From contig CM033119.1 of the NCBI GenBank assembly GCA_019321725.1, positions 16,318,694-16,382,693 on the forward strand: a stretch of DNA of 64,000 nucleotides, in the 5' to 3' direction. This document shows, piece after piece, positions 24,275 to 37,400 of the stretch. Each line of letters begins with the position of its first letter. The stretch's first letter is position 1. The position numbers were made by a program, and so were the translations under genes. The notes under the pieces are model-generated. The model saw only the letters and a list, made by a program, of their open reading frames with translations, did not search any database and was not told where the DNA came from. This DNA is from Paulownia fortunei (taxonomy: Eukaryota > Streptophyta > Magnoliopsida > Lamiales > Paulowniaceae).

Positions 24275-25059
24275 AACAAGAAAAAGCTTGGACATTAAAG
24301 CGTTGCAGTTTGTGTACTACATTTTAAAATTTTGGGGTTTATAGTATTTCTGCACGTCCAGGCACGCGATGGACAATACCTGTTATGATTTGCGTATTAG
24401 ATATAATGAATGAAGCGATTCAAGTCTCTCAATTTAACTCTTTATCATTTGATTTGTTAGTTAACGAGTTATTCGCCTGTGTGCTATAACAAAGTAAAAA
24501 ATAATGCTGAACATGAGAATGAAAAGATGCAAAATAGATTTGGTTAATTTGGCAAGAATCATTAGTTCTGAATTTTGGTGAAATTTTCGCTGATAAATTG
24601 ATTTTTTTTAATAATTTTTTTTTGAAATTTTATTTTATTCTATTCAACCGATATTTGATGCTTCCTTTAGCTTGGAATCATGTACGAATTTAATTTTTAA
24701 AGTTTGAATATTTTAACAAATAATCACTTAATCCTATGTTGTATTGTTAAAGAATTCTTGTTCTGTGCCTTGATACAGGATAAAAAACTTATTTTGGGTG
24801 GTGAGAGATGTAATATTTTGGAAAGGCTTTTACTCGAATAGATCTTGACCATTGATATCATTAGAGGTGTTGAAACACATGCTTAGGGTTTCAAGTTCAA
24901 ATACTAATGGATATGATAATCCTAAACAAAACATATCCCATATATAAGGCTGTTAATTAGGTTTTATACGTCGAGGTTATAATCAGTAGACCTTTAAATA
25001 CTATCGAATTTTATAATCATAAGTGCTATAGCTCATTTCAATTTTTCTTTTTATTTATC

Positions 25060-25100
<41 letters not shown>

Positions 25101-25694
25101 TCATAGGCAAAACTCTCACGTACCCTCATTGCATGTCCTCGTGCTCGCTTGATGTCAGCAATGAGGTCAAAGGCAGTGGTGCGGTCGTGGTCATGGTGGC
25201 GCTGTGGCGGAGGTGTCAGCAGGACAATCCAGCTGAAGTTTGAGTGGAAGAAACACATTCTATTTCTCTCTATCATGTGGAAAATAATTTGTAATCCAAA
25301 TTAGAAAATTCCACCAATAGAAAGTTGACAAGTTGGAGCAGTGAATCCTGACACTTATTAAAAATCCACTAAAATGAAAAAAAAGAAAAAAATTTAATTA
25401 ATAAAATTTTGGAAAATTAATGGGATGATTGGTCCCAACTTCAATTCTCAATTTTTAATTGATTCCAAACTTAGTGTTGGTAATGATCTAGCCAATATAT
25501 ATAATGCCTATATTACATGCTATTTAGGATTTCAACATCACAATGTGCAAATTTTTATGGTTAAAATAGATTTCAATGTCAATAAAGTATTCTCTACATT
25601 AGTGATTTTTGTTAAATATCTTTTTATGAAAAAGGAAAAAGTATTGATTTACTATTATTTTTTTATTTACCAATATGGAAGGCAACGGGGCACA
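24275..25694. other. Region 3' of the IFRD gene
   Basis: No gene is supported. The first about 150 bp are the probable 3' UTR (AATGAATGAA at about 24405 could serve as poly(A) signal). 25065-25096 is an (ATT)n microsatellite. 25100-25280 is a less AT-rich patch with a short minus-strand open frame of unknown identity (see findings). Confidence 0.5.
25065..25096. repeat. (ATT)n microsatellite
   Basis: About ten to eleven uninterrupted ATT units, the longest trinucleotide repeat in the window. Confidence 0.9.
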
Positions 25695-26855
25695 TTTTAA
25701 GTAGGTTTGTCAAAATTTAAAATTCGCCATATCAAATTTTTTAAGAACTCGAGACCTGCCATGCTCCAGACTCGTTGGGTTTGGGCTAGGGGTGTGCTTT
25801 CGGTAATACCGTACTAAAATTTTAGTACGATAATTTATCAAATCAAATACCGAACCAATTGGTTCGGTTCGATAATTATTGAATTTTTTTTTATAATTCG
25901 GTACGATTTCGATAAAATTAAAATTTATTAAAAAAAAATTTACTTCCTATTTTTTCAAGAATTAATGCATAATAATTATTAAATCAAGGAATTGTGGCTT
26001 ATGAAAAAAATAATTTAATTATTTGTATTATTTTTTGGAATTTATCTTCAATTATAAATGCGTATTGTTTGGGTAAAGGTAAATAATTAAATTTTTAAAA
26101 AATAAAAATATACTTTTATGTTTGTTCCTTTTGTAACTAGCAAGAAATAAATAAGAAATTCAATTACATTTATTTCAATCTATGAGTGATAAATGTTTAA
26201 TCAGCATTTTGGTGAGATATTTCATCAAATAAGAGAAATGCACTTTTTAGTTATTAAAAATTTTAAAAAAAATATTATCTTTATCATAATAAATTTTAAT
26301 CATCTTCATAAGCACCAACCAAATAATTATTAATTAATTACTAAATAAGTGAACACAAGGAGAATAGATTAAAAAATACTTGAAAGATAAAATTATCAAC
26401 AAAGTTTTTCAAAAATAAAATAAATAAATAAATAAATTTGGTATTCGATTCGGTACAGTATAACGAATCTAAATACCGATATCGAAATTTAAAAAAATGC
26501 ATACCAAATACCAAATCGAAAATTTCGCTTCGATTTTGATTTGTACTGAAATTTTGGTTTCGGCACGATTTGATCGATATACCAAACTGTGCATACCCCT
26601 AGTTTGGGCTAGACCTGTTAGATTCGTATTATAATTTTAAAAATATTAAAAAATATATTTTTTAAAATAACATTATTAATTTTTTTAAAAATATGATATT
26701 ATATAATTACATATATATTAACAAAAATAAAATAAATAAAGTGAGTTTGAAAATAAAAAGTTAAGACCCATCTCAAATTTATTTATAATTTTAAAAATTC
26801 GCTCTAAATGTAATGGGTTCAAAGCAGATTCGGATCTAAAATGGCTCCATTATCA
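25695..26855. mobile_element. Old hAT-type MITE, split by a younger insertion
   Basis: The left part (25695-25786: GGTTTGTCAAAATTTAAAA, then CTCGAGACCTGCC and GTTGGGTTTGGGC) and the right part (26602-26855: GGGCTAGACCTGTTAGATTC, TTATAATTTTAAAAATATTA, TTTGAAAATAAAAAGTTAAG) join into the same order of phrases as the uninterrupted copies at 48714-49013 and 61201-61565. The 815-bp element at 25787-26601 interrupts it. Outer termini are worn and no target duplication is visible. Confidence 0.6.
25779..26609. mobile_element. Non-autonomous hAT element, 815 bp, perfect 8-bp target duplication
   Basis: The element occupies 25787-26601. Left end TAGGGGTGTGC, right end GCATACCCCTA, i.e. inverted repeats TAGGGGTGTGC / TAGGGGTATGC (10 of 11). 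Identical direct repeats GTTTGGGC lie at 25779-25786 and 26602-26609. GGTTCGGTTCG and CGATTCGGTAC motifs sit just inside the ends, with CGGTAATACCG next to the left terminus. It codes for nothing. Confidence 0.92.
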
Positions 26856-27136
26856 GCTACTTCAGCAAGATGAGTAAAACTTGTGAATTTGAATTTACCC
26901 AACCTAAGTCCAACCATATACCCATTGAAGTTGCACTTTGTTGTTCGCTTGGGAATTGGGATCTGCTTTGACCTTCGAGCTTTAACTTTTCAAATTCTAG
27001 AGAAATATTGCAATCTATTTTAGGCTTCATTTTCAGTTGAATGCCGTCTCATATGCATCAATTCCCATTAGGTAATTCTCTATATAAAATTTCATTTCAT
27101 TTTCAATTTGCTCCTAAAATTTCTAATTTAACCAAA
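26856..27136. other. Intergenic spacer between elements
   Basis: No coding, RNA or repeat feature recognised in this short, moderately AT-rich stretch. Confidence 0.5.
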
Positions 27137-27402
27137 TTATGTCATAGGTAAATTACAAAAAATATTTCTAAAATTTAGTCTAAATATAAAAAGAAAAAAA
27201 ACTCAATTATATTTCAAAATCATGAAAAACTTTTAAAGTATTTTAATACTCACTTGATGCTTGTTTTTTTTTTTTAAAGAAATACCCCTCACTAAGTTTA
27301 ATTTGTAAAATATTTATAATTTACAAACTTATATATATATATATATATATTGTAAATAGTCCAAACTTCAACAATAATTTTTTGTAATTTACACTTATGT
27401 CA
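27137..27402. mobile_element. MITE, 250 bp, perfect 8-bp target duplication
   Basis: The element is 27145-27394, bounded by direct repeats TTATGTCA (27137-27144 and 27395-27402). The ends are inverted: GTAAATTACAAAAAAT near the left, ATTTTTTGTAATTTAC near the right. The interior includes a T/A run, a (TA)n block at about 27332-27350 and an AAATACCCCTCACTAAG phrase. Related but worn sequences lie at 1262-1450 and 4440-4665. The 8-bp duplication points to hAT-type mobilisation. Confidence 0.85.
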
Positions 27403-28419
27403 GAACAATATGAAATCATATTATTTTTAAAGAACATATCCTTTAATTATTTTATTCTAAAAAAACATTTAGGATCTATGGGTGATAATTTATTATCAAA
27501 ATTGAAAAAAAAATAACATTGTACATTGCGATGAAAGAATTTAATTAATTTAACATTCCTCCCCAAATTTCAACTTATAAATATAAACAACAATAAAAGC
27601 CAATCAATATAAGTGGGATTAAACATAAGAGCAATTTACCTTAGCGCTACCTAATAACATAGAAAATTTGGCATACTTAAATTAAATGCTTTGAATTAAA
27701 ACGAGAGGAACCTCATCGGATACCTAGTTTTGCTACCACTGAAAACAAATATCAATTATTATCAAGAATTCACTGCCACATTTTTAAATTAAACACTTGT
27801 ATTATTTTTTTCTTCTTATATTCCTGTGGAACAATTGCAATTACAATTTTCGTTGAAATGTTGATGAAAGGAATTTGAGGAGAGTATTTGTGGAATAGAT
27901 TTCAAATAACTCTATTTTTAGGTGAATTTCAAATCACCTGTAATGATTTCAAAAAATAGCTCAAAATATAAATTTAAAAATTTGAAATTCATTTTAACAC
28001 GTAATTTCCCAAACAAAATCAATGAATTCATTATTATGAATTTAAAATTGTTTACTTCAAATTCCTCGATCCAAATGAAGCCTAAGCAATGCATCAATAT
28101 TCGGCATTCCATTATAGTGTTAATGTTTCCAGGCATTTTTAAATCAACTGAAAGGAAGAACTGTGAGTTATACAATTTGATAAACCATAGAACAAATTTT
28201 AACTTCATAACCTGTCAAAATCCCAAAGCCCAAACCAAATACTCTGTAATAGAACTAAAAGGCGATATTTCTAGTGATTGAAGGAAAAGACAGCAATACC
28301 TAATAGTAGCAATATGTCACAACTTCACAGTTCCAATACCCGACAGACGGGACCATGTCCTCTACCAGTCTGGCTTGTTCTGAAGGAATGCCTAGAGCAA
28401 GAATCTTTACATGCATCTA
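27403..28419. other. Intergenic region 3' of the RRM-SPOC gene
   Basis: No gene is supported. Overlapping open frames on both strands at 27918-28281 are AT-rich low-complexity strings without recognisable homology. 28290-28419 is probably 3' UTR of the RRM-SPOC gene. Confidence 0.5.
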
Positions 28420-31400
28420 TCATGCCAATTCAGAATTTGTTTCTTTAGGAAGAATCAACCCAATCAGGCAAAGTGAGGGATTAGGAGGAATGGATAGCAT
28501 GGAACATGTTTCAGGCGAGTATGGAAGAATAAAAAGTAGTCTTGCCCACATGGACTTTGCAGCTGGTATTTTGATTACTCCTGCACAGTCTCGCTGCTTC
28601 AAGTATGATATGAAATCCTGAAACTGCAAAATAGAATTAGAAAATTCAATCGCTTCAGTAGTGGCCAGACGCAACAATTAAGAGACTTACTACGAGAGCA
28701 TTTCAAGTATGCAAGGCCTTTGATGGTAAATCAGACTGGTCACTATTGCAATTGCCCATATCATAGAGAAAAATGGATTGCTTTCTACACAGGATGCCAT
28801 CTAAATTGGAATGTTTGTATTAACCTGGAGTCTTCCAATCCTCAAAAAGAAAAAGAAAAACGACTAGGATTTCTTTTGTTTCTCACCACCTCACTTGAAC
28901 TGATTATCCCTATTGCACATACAGTTAATTCCTCTGGTGCATGGCTATTGAAGAAAAAGATGAGCTTACTACTGGACCTCAATTGAATATGGGAGCATTA
29001 TAATAATCCTTAATAATTTCTGGAACATGGAAGGAGGGTACATTTGCCTACACACAATATTACTTGGGTAGATGCCACTAGGTGCTCGTTCAATCAAATA
29101 TTGAACTAATAGAAAAAGAACAAAACAATCGTTAAATATACACAGTTACATTTGTAAAATACAACATGAAGCAATATATAGGGGATGGGGAACAACAGAA
29201 ACATAATTGTAAGTTCCACTTACACCCTTATGATCACCATGAGAGGAAGGAAGCAGCCAGCAAATTTCTCTCTGTCGCATTTTAGAGATGAAATCATTAG
29301 ATCATAGAATAAATTTTAGATAAACATAATCCTATATAATATCACACTAGTTGTCAAACATTGAGACTCTGCCACAGGATAACCATGAGCATATACCCCA
29401 AGCAGACTTCGATTAGCAACACAGCAACTCTCAGTAGGAAACAAAAGCTGAATAACATGAATTAATTAAGAGCTATTATGCAGACTTTCAAAATGCCACA
29501 AGTTTCTGGTGTGGCCAAATCAATCCAAACCCATCAACTCACCCATCCACCCTTCAGAATGTGTTTTAGGTCGCAGATAAAATATAGCTTAGATTTGGAG
29601 TGTAAGCAGTGGGGTTAGGTCGTTTTCATGAGAAAATTTCAGCCCAACCTGACACTAGAGGGTTGGCAGAAATTTAAACCGTATCGAACATCCAGGTTGG
29701 GCAGCAAGGATCATTTTGGTGGTGGGCTGGTTGGTGCCATTGATACTGTATCTTAAAATTAAAACAAAAATAAAAAAATACAAAATGAAATATTGCAAAA
29801 TATTCCTACAACACGAAGGAATAAACAGTGAACTAGTGCTTCAAAATTTGGAATTCAGATAAAAAAAAAGAACAAACAAGAAAATTAGGAATTCAGAAAT
29901 AAATAACAAAAGAACTATGATATTATAGAATAACAAAAGAATTATGATCTTATAGATAGTTTGGTAAACCCTTTTCACGAATAGTGTATAGCCATTATTA
30001 TCTAATGCCAATTGGAAGTAACTGCTATTCATAATTTTCTTGACTACTTTATGCCTGGAAGTGAGTGCTATTCCTAATTTTCTTGACTACTTTACGCCTT
30101 CATTAGAGGGAATGTGTCCGATGTATGTGTTTAACAGTTGGGTCGGGTCCAAGCAGGTTTTAATTATTTTGCCTGTGATCCAACCTGACAATGGCAGGTT
30201 CAATAGTATTATCAAACTGCTTCCACCCATAAAAAATCTAAAAAGAACAAATGAATTCCGTGTTATTCATGAGAGAAACAAGGTGTCAGGAGCTAAGCAC
30301 TTGAAAATGGGGGAGTGTTGTATTTGTTAATCCCATTGATTTTAAAGGGATAATAGACAGAGTTGAGCAAAATAATGTATCGAAAGACCATAAAAGAGGA
30401 GATAATTTTTGTTCTGGCATTGTCATCGTACAATCTGTACTCCATTTATTTCGGCTCATACAATGCCCATTAAGCAATATAATATAAAATAATAATTAAA
30501 AGCAATTGCAAGATGTTGACATAAACCATTGTTTTTGTTTAATGAAGAAAATTTTGGTAGGATTCTCTTTTATTTCTTAATCTTTTATTTTGGGTGGCAT
30601 AGAGTGTGGCAAAATTGATACTGAAGCTAAAATGCTTTGCTACAAGCTACAAAAAATGTAAATTGAATATTCTTTGACAAACAGACACATAAGAGCAAAG
30701 GGGAACCAATGAGAGTTTGAAAGGCACTGCATTTGGAAACGACACTCACAAACACACATATACACCACACACACACACACACATAGAGAGAGAGAGAGAG
30801 AGAAGGAGAGAGCGACTGCAATAAATGTTCAGTAACTCACTCTGTGAGGTGGGGTACTAGAAAATGTTGATTTCACATGCCGGAGATCAGTGCGTTTTGT
30901 CATATCTAACTTAGCAGGCCATCTGCACATTCACCGGAAAACAATTAAAAAGAACATTTCTTCATCTCATTCTGTATGAAGATCAAAGTAAGAAACTAAG
31001 AATCCTTACTCTGCAGGCTCAGCAATAGCATTTGAGTAGTTGCAAATATCAGAATCCACTCTTTGTGCATGTATAGTACAGTAGTAAACACCACTTTTAC
31101 TCAATATCCCTTGCCAGGGATAGTGCTGGGACGACCTAAAACTCTCTGTGTCAGCAGCTACAGATGGTGGAGGTGGGGGTGGAGAACTAGGGGGAGGAGG
31201 ACATGCAGGAGGCTGAGGATGAGGCGGAGGTGGAGGAGGAGGTGGAGGTGGAGGTGTTGGAGGCAATGGAGGCTGCAACTCAGGGTGAGGAGGTAATGGA
31301 GGACGGAAATCAGACTGAGGAGGTAATGGAGGGGGTATATTGGGTGGAGGTGGTGGTAAAGATGATAATGGTGGAGGAACAACAGGCAGAGAGAACATCT

Positions 31401-34400
31401 GATCAAATGGTGCCATAGAACTTCCCTGGATCTGTGCCAGTGGAGTCACAGAAGCAGGTAAAAAAGGTGGGCCTTGCATAGCATGAGAATTAGTAGTCAT
31501 TACTGCAGGAGGAATTGGCTTTGGATGCAGATGATGACCTAGCCCACGTGCATCCCATAAACTATTTGGAGGTGCATAGACAGGTCGAATGAATGTGGAT
31601 GCTTGAACCGACTGTGGTGGTGTAATAGATGGTCCCGGAGTTTGTGCAGATATTGATGCAATGCTTCCTCCAGAACGCAACCCACTTTCAGGTTTTCCAT
31701 ACATCCATGATTGTTCAGTTCCACCAGTTCTTCCAACTTCCACAATTCCTCCACCAGTCCAAGTTGACTGGAATGTACGTGCAGTTTGCATCATAGGCCC
31801 ACAATTTTCCTGACTTATTCTAGGTGATGTAAGCTCCAGAGAACTACTGTCAGGTCTCACTAAAGGAGCAGTAACATGGTGCTTTGCAGGATTACTGATC
31901 AAAACATAGGTGCAACAATTCAGCTAAAGATGGCAATTACAAGTTTACAGATGACAAGAAAGGAAATGTGCAAAGACAACAGTATCTCAACTATGTCTCT
32001 CTCTAGGACAAACTTTAAAACATCTGGCAAAATTGCCAGTGAAATGACCAAGACTGAATAATAAGCAGGCAGATACAAACACAACTGAGTTCTATAGATC
32101 TAACATGAAAAGATGCATAATAGAATTACTGAAGGCATATAGAGAGGATTGAAACTTAGTACAATGTGAAACCTGAATTCTATCTGGAAGAAAATCCCAG
32201 GACAATCTCGTAAATTCTTTAATAAAGTATTTGCTGTATCTGTACTGCTGCACTCAACAAGCCAGCAAGAACCTGCAGGCATACTTGTTCTACTCAAGCG
32301 GGCAACAGATCCAGTGTTGTTGATCGCGAGGTTGCAAACAGCCAAAAGCTCATCATCAGTGATACATGAGGGGCTCTTATTTGGAATATTAATCCAAAGT
32401 GTGTTTGTTGGTACTCGTTCTTGTTCTCGCATGGAAGCACCAGGTGCATGATTCTCAAAAGAACCTTGGGGTGAGTGAGATTATATTTTGCACGTAACTG
32501 TAGAAGCAATGAAGACAACCCCGATGTCCTTGTCAGATAACTCTCAGGAGGCTTCTCCAGCACAGTCTGAGCATGAGGTGATCCAATCATGCTATTAGCA
32601 GGGAACATGTTTCTCGTGTCAACATGAACTGAAGCAGAAGCAGGTCTTGCACTGTCAGCATGCATCATTACATTAGCTGGACCTATGTTGGAGGGAGGTG
32701 GAAAAAAATTACTATTTTCCTTGCGATGCCACCGCAGATGAGCTATCAAAATGGTAGCTTCTTCAGGTGAATCAAATTCCATCAATAATGCACCTTCACT
32801 GCCAAGATCAATAACCATGCGAGGGCCCTTGTGAAGTACTTTGTTAACTTCATGCATCACCTCATCCTTGGCCCATATGCTTGAAACATTTCCTATGTAA
32901 ACATGGCAACTCGAACCAACAGCAGTACCATTTATAGCTCCTCTTGTTCCTAATCCTGCATCTAGAAACTTTATCCGAAGGCAGGCACCCCAAGGGGAAC
33001 GTCCCCGCATTACTTCCCTAGCTTTTAAAGCATCCATAATGTTTCTGTACTCAATAGTAGCAAACCCTTTAAATGGAAAATATCGCATTTGATCTATATA
33101 ACCAAACTTCTCAAACTGATACCTAATAAGCATTTCAGATGCATCAGGACCTAATGATCCCACCCAGAGTTGTTTTGATGCTGGAAATATATCCATGGCA
33201 GCTGGGTCTCCATCAGAGTACCATATTGCATGATTTGTTGAAGAATGAGGTGGAGGGATATTTTGCTTGGGAGATTCAAAAGGAGAATTTGCAGCTCCAG
33301 TGGAGGTTCTTAAAGCAGATAAAGGGATGTCAATATTTGGAATTGGACTCCTCTCTATCTGGGCAGAATGGTTTCTACCATTGAATGAGTTACTTCTGAA
33401 ATCCCGTGGTGTTCTTGCTCTAGGTGAGAAAGATTGTCGGTTCAACAATTCCCTCGGTGTTCTTGCTCTAGATGAACTAGAATTACCATCAACACTATCT
33501 ACTTGACTGTCTTCTGCCTTGACTTGCTGTACAAAAGATTCAAATACTCCTTGTAGAACAGAGGTAATATCAGAAACAACTTCAGAAGAAGCAGAATCAC
33601 AAAGCATCCTGTACCTTGAAAAAATCAAACTTTTGAATGACAGATCTTTACTAAGAACCTGCAAAACAAAGACCAGGAACACAAATACAGCAGCCAAAAA
33701 GAAAAATAATAATCTGAAGATACTTAGACAAGCTTTCAGCCCAGTACAATTAAAAGATACAAAAAGGTAAACATGATTGTACCATTAAACAGCAAAGAGT
33801 GTTTCAGAGGCTGACCGCTTTTAGATCAGTATGATTAAAAGATACAAAAAGCTAAACATGATGGCACCATCAAACAGCAAAAATCTTTCAGAGGCTGACC
33901 AGGCTTTAACAAACCTTTAGATAGTTTGATCTGACACAAAATACAACAAGCATAGAACGATATCTACCAAGTGCATCAGAGCTCTACTACTTAAAGTTGT
34001 CCAATCGTTAAAACAATCTATGTAGGAAAACACATTCAAATTTTATCTCATAATATTATCCCAGTCCAGGCAAAATACCAGCACTTTCGCTTCATCTGCA
34101 ACAACGGTTCTATACCATTAGATAGGTCGCCAATCCAACGTAAATTACATTTTCTGTCATAACAATCATTCTCTTTAATGCAACATCAACCATCACACAT
34201 AGCATATGGTTATAAGGTCACCAACTAAAGTCATGCAGCATAAGTAGGCTAGAAAGTTTGTTTTACTTGCTTCATGAGTCCCATAGACTAATAGAAGCAA
34301 GCTTGATATCAGAACCAATAAAGTGAGCACCTGAAGGTGATATTACATGCATAAAAAGCTGATTTTAGGTATATAAAAAGGCAATGCTAATAAAATCTCA

Positions 34401-37400
34401 CTAAGGTTGTTAGAATTAAAGCTTCAGTTAATGTTCCAGCTTGAACAATTCCATGGTCATGAAATTAAACACCAGTGAGGATGAATGATCCTTTAGAGCA
34501 CCATCTACTAGTGCATCCATTTTCAGAACGGAATTCTCACTGGCAATAATAGTCCTAACTGAGAAAACAATTAGCTAACAGAAGAATACATCAACGATGC
34601 ATACCAGTCCCTGTGTAGGCAACAGTCTTAAGTCTTTTCTAAAATTGCTATAAAATAGATAGCAAACAATAGCAACTATAATAATTACCAGAACTAACAA
34701 AAAGCTTGGGTCATAGAATCAATATGAGAAGTGTTACAAATCACAATTTAGAGTATTACCAGTCCCAACAAGCAGTTCTTTAACACGGCTGATGTACTAT
34801 TTGAAAAAGAATTGCCCTTTGATGCACAACAGTCATCATTAGGATGCTTCTCATCACATTTTGTTCTGCTGGAACGAATGGATGATTCATCATCACATCC
34901 CTCATCCAGATAATGAGCACCAACATCTTTCAGTTCAATTGTCAATTGACGAAGAAAGTAGTTCCCTTTCTGAATCCCCTCCATTCCGGTGGACTCAAAG
35001 AGTTCAAAGCAAGCAACAAGTGAACTTTTAGGGCAACTGAAGAAAATCCTCAAAAAACTCAGTGCATGAAACTTGGACAATTTGAGCAATACAGAATTAT
35101 CTTCCTCCAAAAACTCACGCTTGAGATCAGAAAAGGATTCTGCAACTTCATAAATCTTCAAGACTCTCTGGTCAATAATATTAAAGATATCCTTTCCCTC
35201 GAAAGAGGATACAAAAAAATTAAAAACATTGAGAAAAACTGCAGAACATATCCCTTGAATAACTGCTGAAGTTTGGGCCTCAGAAGCAGCAGCTTGACAG
35301 ATATCAACTAGACCAAATATGCAGGCCTTAGCAGTCTCAAAAGCAATACCATCAATGTCTTCCCCCCTACTTATCACTGTGAAGCACCAGTTATGCATAT
35401 TTATGACAACCTTTGCTGCAGCTTCAAGAGCAGTAGGGCAGTATGATGCATAGCGTGGTATGTACTCTGCTATTAGACGTTGTACACTTGCACCACCTGC
35501 AATGGCATCATCATCTTAACAAACTCTTGCATGATTAATGAAAACAACATGTGCAACATTAACGAAATATCATTCCAAAAGGACACAGGTAACTCAATTG
35601 GTTTGATATAAAACTCAGAATACATTAACAAAATTACCATATTTGTTGCTGATTGTGCCAAAGAAAATGGTTGGAAGTTCACTTAAAGACTAGACATAAT
35701 TAGGGTCACATAAAAGGATGGAGTAGAGAATTACTTCACATAGCCATACAACATTCATTTGAATTTTAATGATGGAAGGACCATAATTTAGAGAACAAGC
35801 CAAATTTCATTCAATTGAGAAAATTTCAGGAAGACAACCTGTATACAACAGCATGTACTGGTTAAATAGCGGACAAGTTTAGCTTGGAATCTATATTCTA
35901 GCAGCTTGTGAGTGAATCTCTGTTACTTAATACCACTAGCCTGGGATTTTCTTCGTCTTCAATGACTATAGTAGGCAAGCATAGAAGTAAGAGAATGCTC
36001 GTTTAAATCAACAATCACTTGGAAGCATCTCATAAAGATATCTAGATTGGTGGCACAATGGGAGGGAGATTTAAATCTTGGTGCTATATCTGTGATATGT
36101 AGGTAAGATATTAATCAGTCATATATTTACAGTTCTAAGTCTTATGCCACCCTCCGTGACGCCTTGTCTTGTATATGATGAATGTTAGATAGTAAAACTA
36201 GTCCAAAGGTAGTTTCTTCATGCTTTTAGTGGTGCCCAAGTAGAAGAGAACCCAAAGCTTTTTAGAAATGCAAACATTCACATTCTTGTGCATGCCAAAA
36301 CTAAGAATCTAAACACCTAGATTATTCTTATGGATATTGTTGATGAAACTTGATTGGGTAAATACATGAGAAGATAGAAGCTCTCAGGTTTTTTGTATTA
36401 GGTACACCTTATTTGGGCATAATCAGTACTGTGGCATCAATTACTTATCAACAAAAATGAATGCAGATAATTCCAACTTGTAGAATTAAATGGATATCAC
36501 GAGATAGCCTTAGCACTAAGCATCCACCACTGGTGTTCTGCTTTAGGCCGAGTTCTTCTAGGAACTGGAATTCATTCATTTACAACAATAATATTTGTCA
36601 ACATGTCACAAAACATGAAATGTTTGTATAAAGTAGCAAGTCTGCTTATTGAGAATATTGAACAGTTCAACCTAACTGATTCAGAAAAATTAAATTAATT
36701 TGAGGGGGAACTTATACTTTTATTAAACGCCATAGGCATACAAAAGTTACAAATTAATATTTTTTTCTGAAAATTTGAAAAATGGATTTGAAATGTCAGG
36801 ATACTTCCAAGTTTTTCACACTAGATCTGCCCTTTGATAAAGTTAACAGTAAAGATAAACAATTTAAATTTCTTTGCATAGTTATTATACATTCAGTTTA
36901 GGTAACTCCCAGTTATTGCTTTAGAAATAGAAAGTAAGCAGTGCTAATCTAAATGAATATAGTTGCATTCAGATGCATGAATTTAAATCTTTCAAGTTCA
37001 CATACTGATGGCTTCTGGTTATTGAGAAAAAGAAAAAACCTCTGAGATTAGATACAGACAGGATTAGAGAGAGAGATAAGGTGGTGAGGCTGTGTACCAC
37101 CAGTAAACAGTGGACCAACAGCATTAACTAGTGGGTTCTAATCATTTTCTTCTCCAAAGACTGGAGTAATCAGTGACAGCACTATATTTCACACGCCATA
37201 TTAAATGGCTCGAATTTACGCACAAGTGATGCAATGTTGTAAAGGGAAATTTTCATTCTTATCAGGATCCAACTGAAAAATAGGGACCGGCTATTTAGTA
37301 TGTACTGCTTCCAAATAAGAGGTGATCGCACCAGTCACCTCCCCCTCTCCTCCATAACTAGCTCAATATAGGTATTTATTTCTTTATTTTGGAGGCAGGA

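Noticed and set aside
27918..28281. Overlapping 96- and 119-codon open frames on both strands
   Set aside because: AT-rich low-complexity translations with no family resemblance; probably chance.
31063..31418. Plus-strand and second minus-strand open frames (Arg/Trp-rich, Glu/Val-rich, Leu/His-rich)
   Set aside because: They are shadows of the periodic proline codons in the RRM-SPOC exon 31894-31010.
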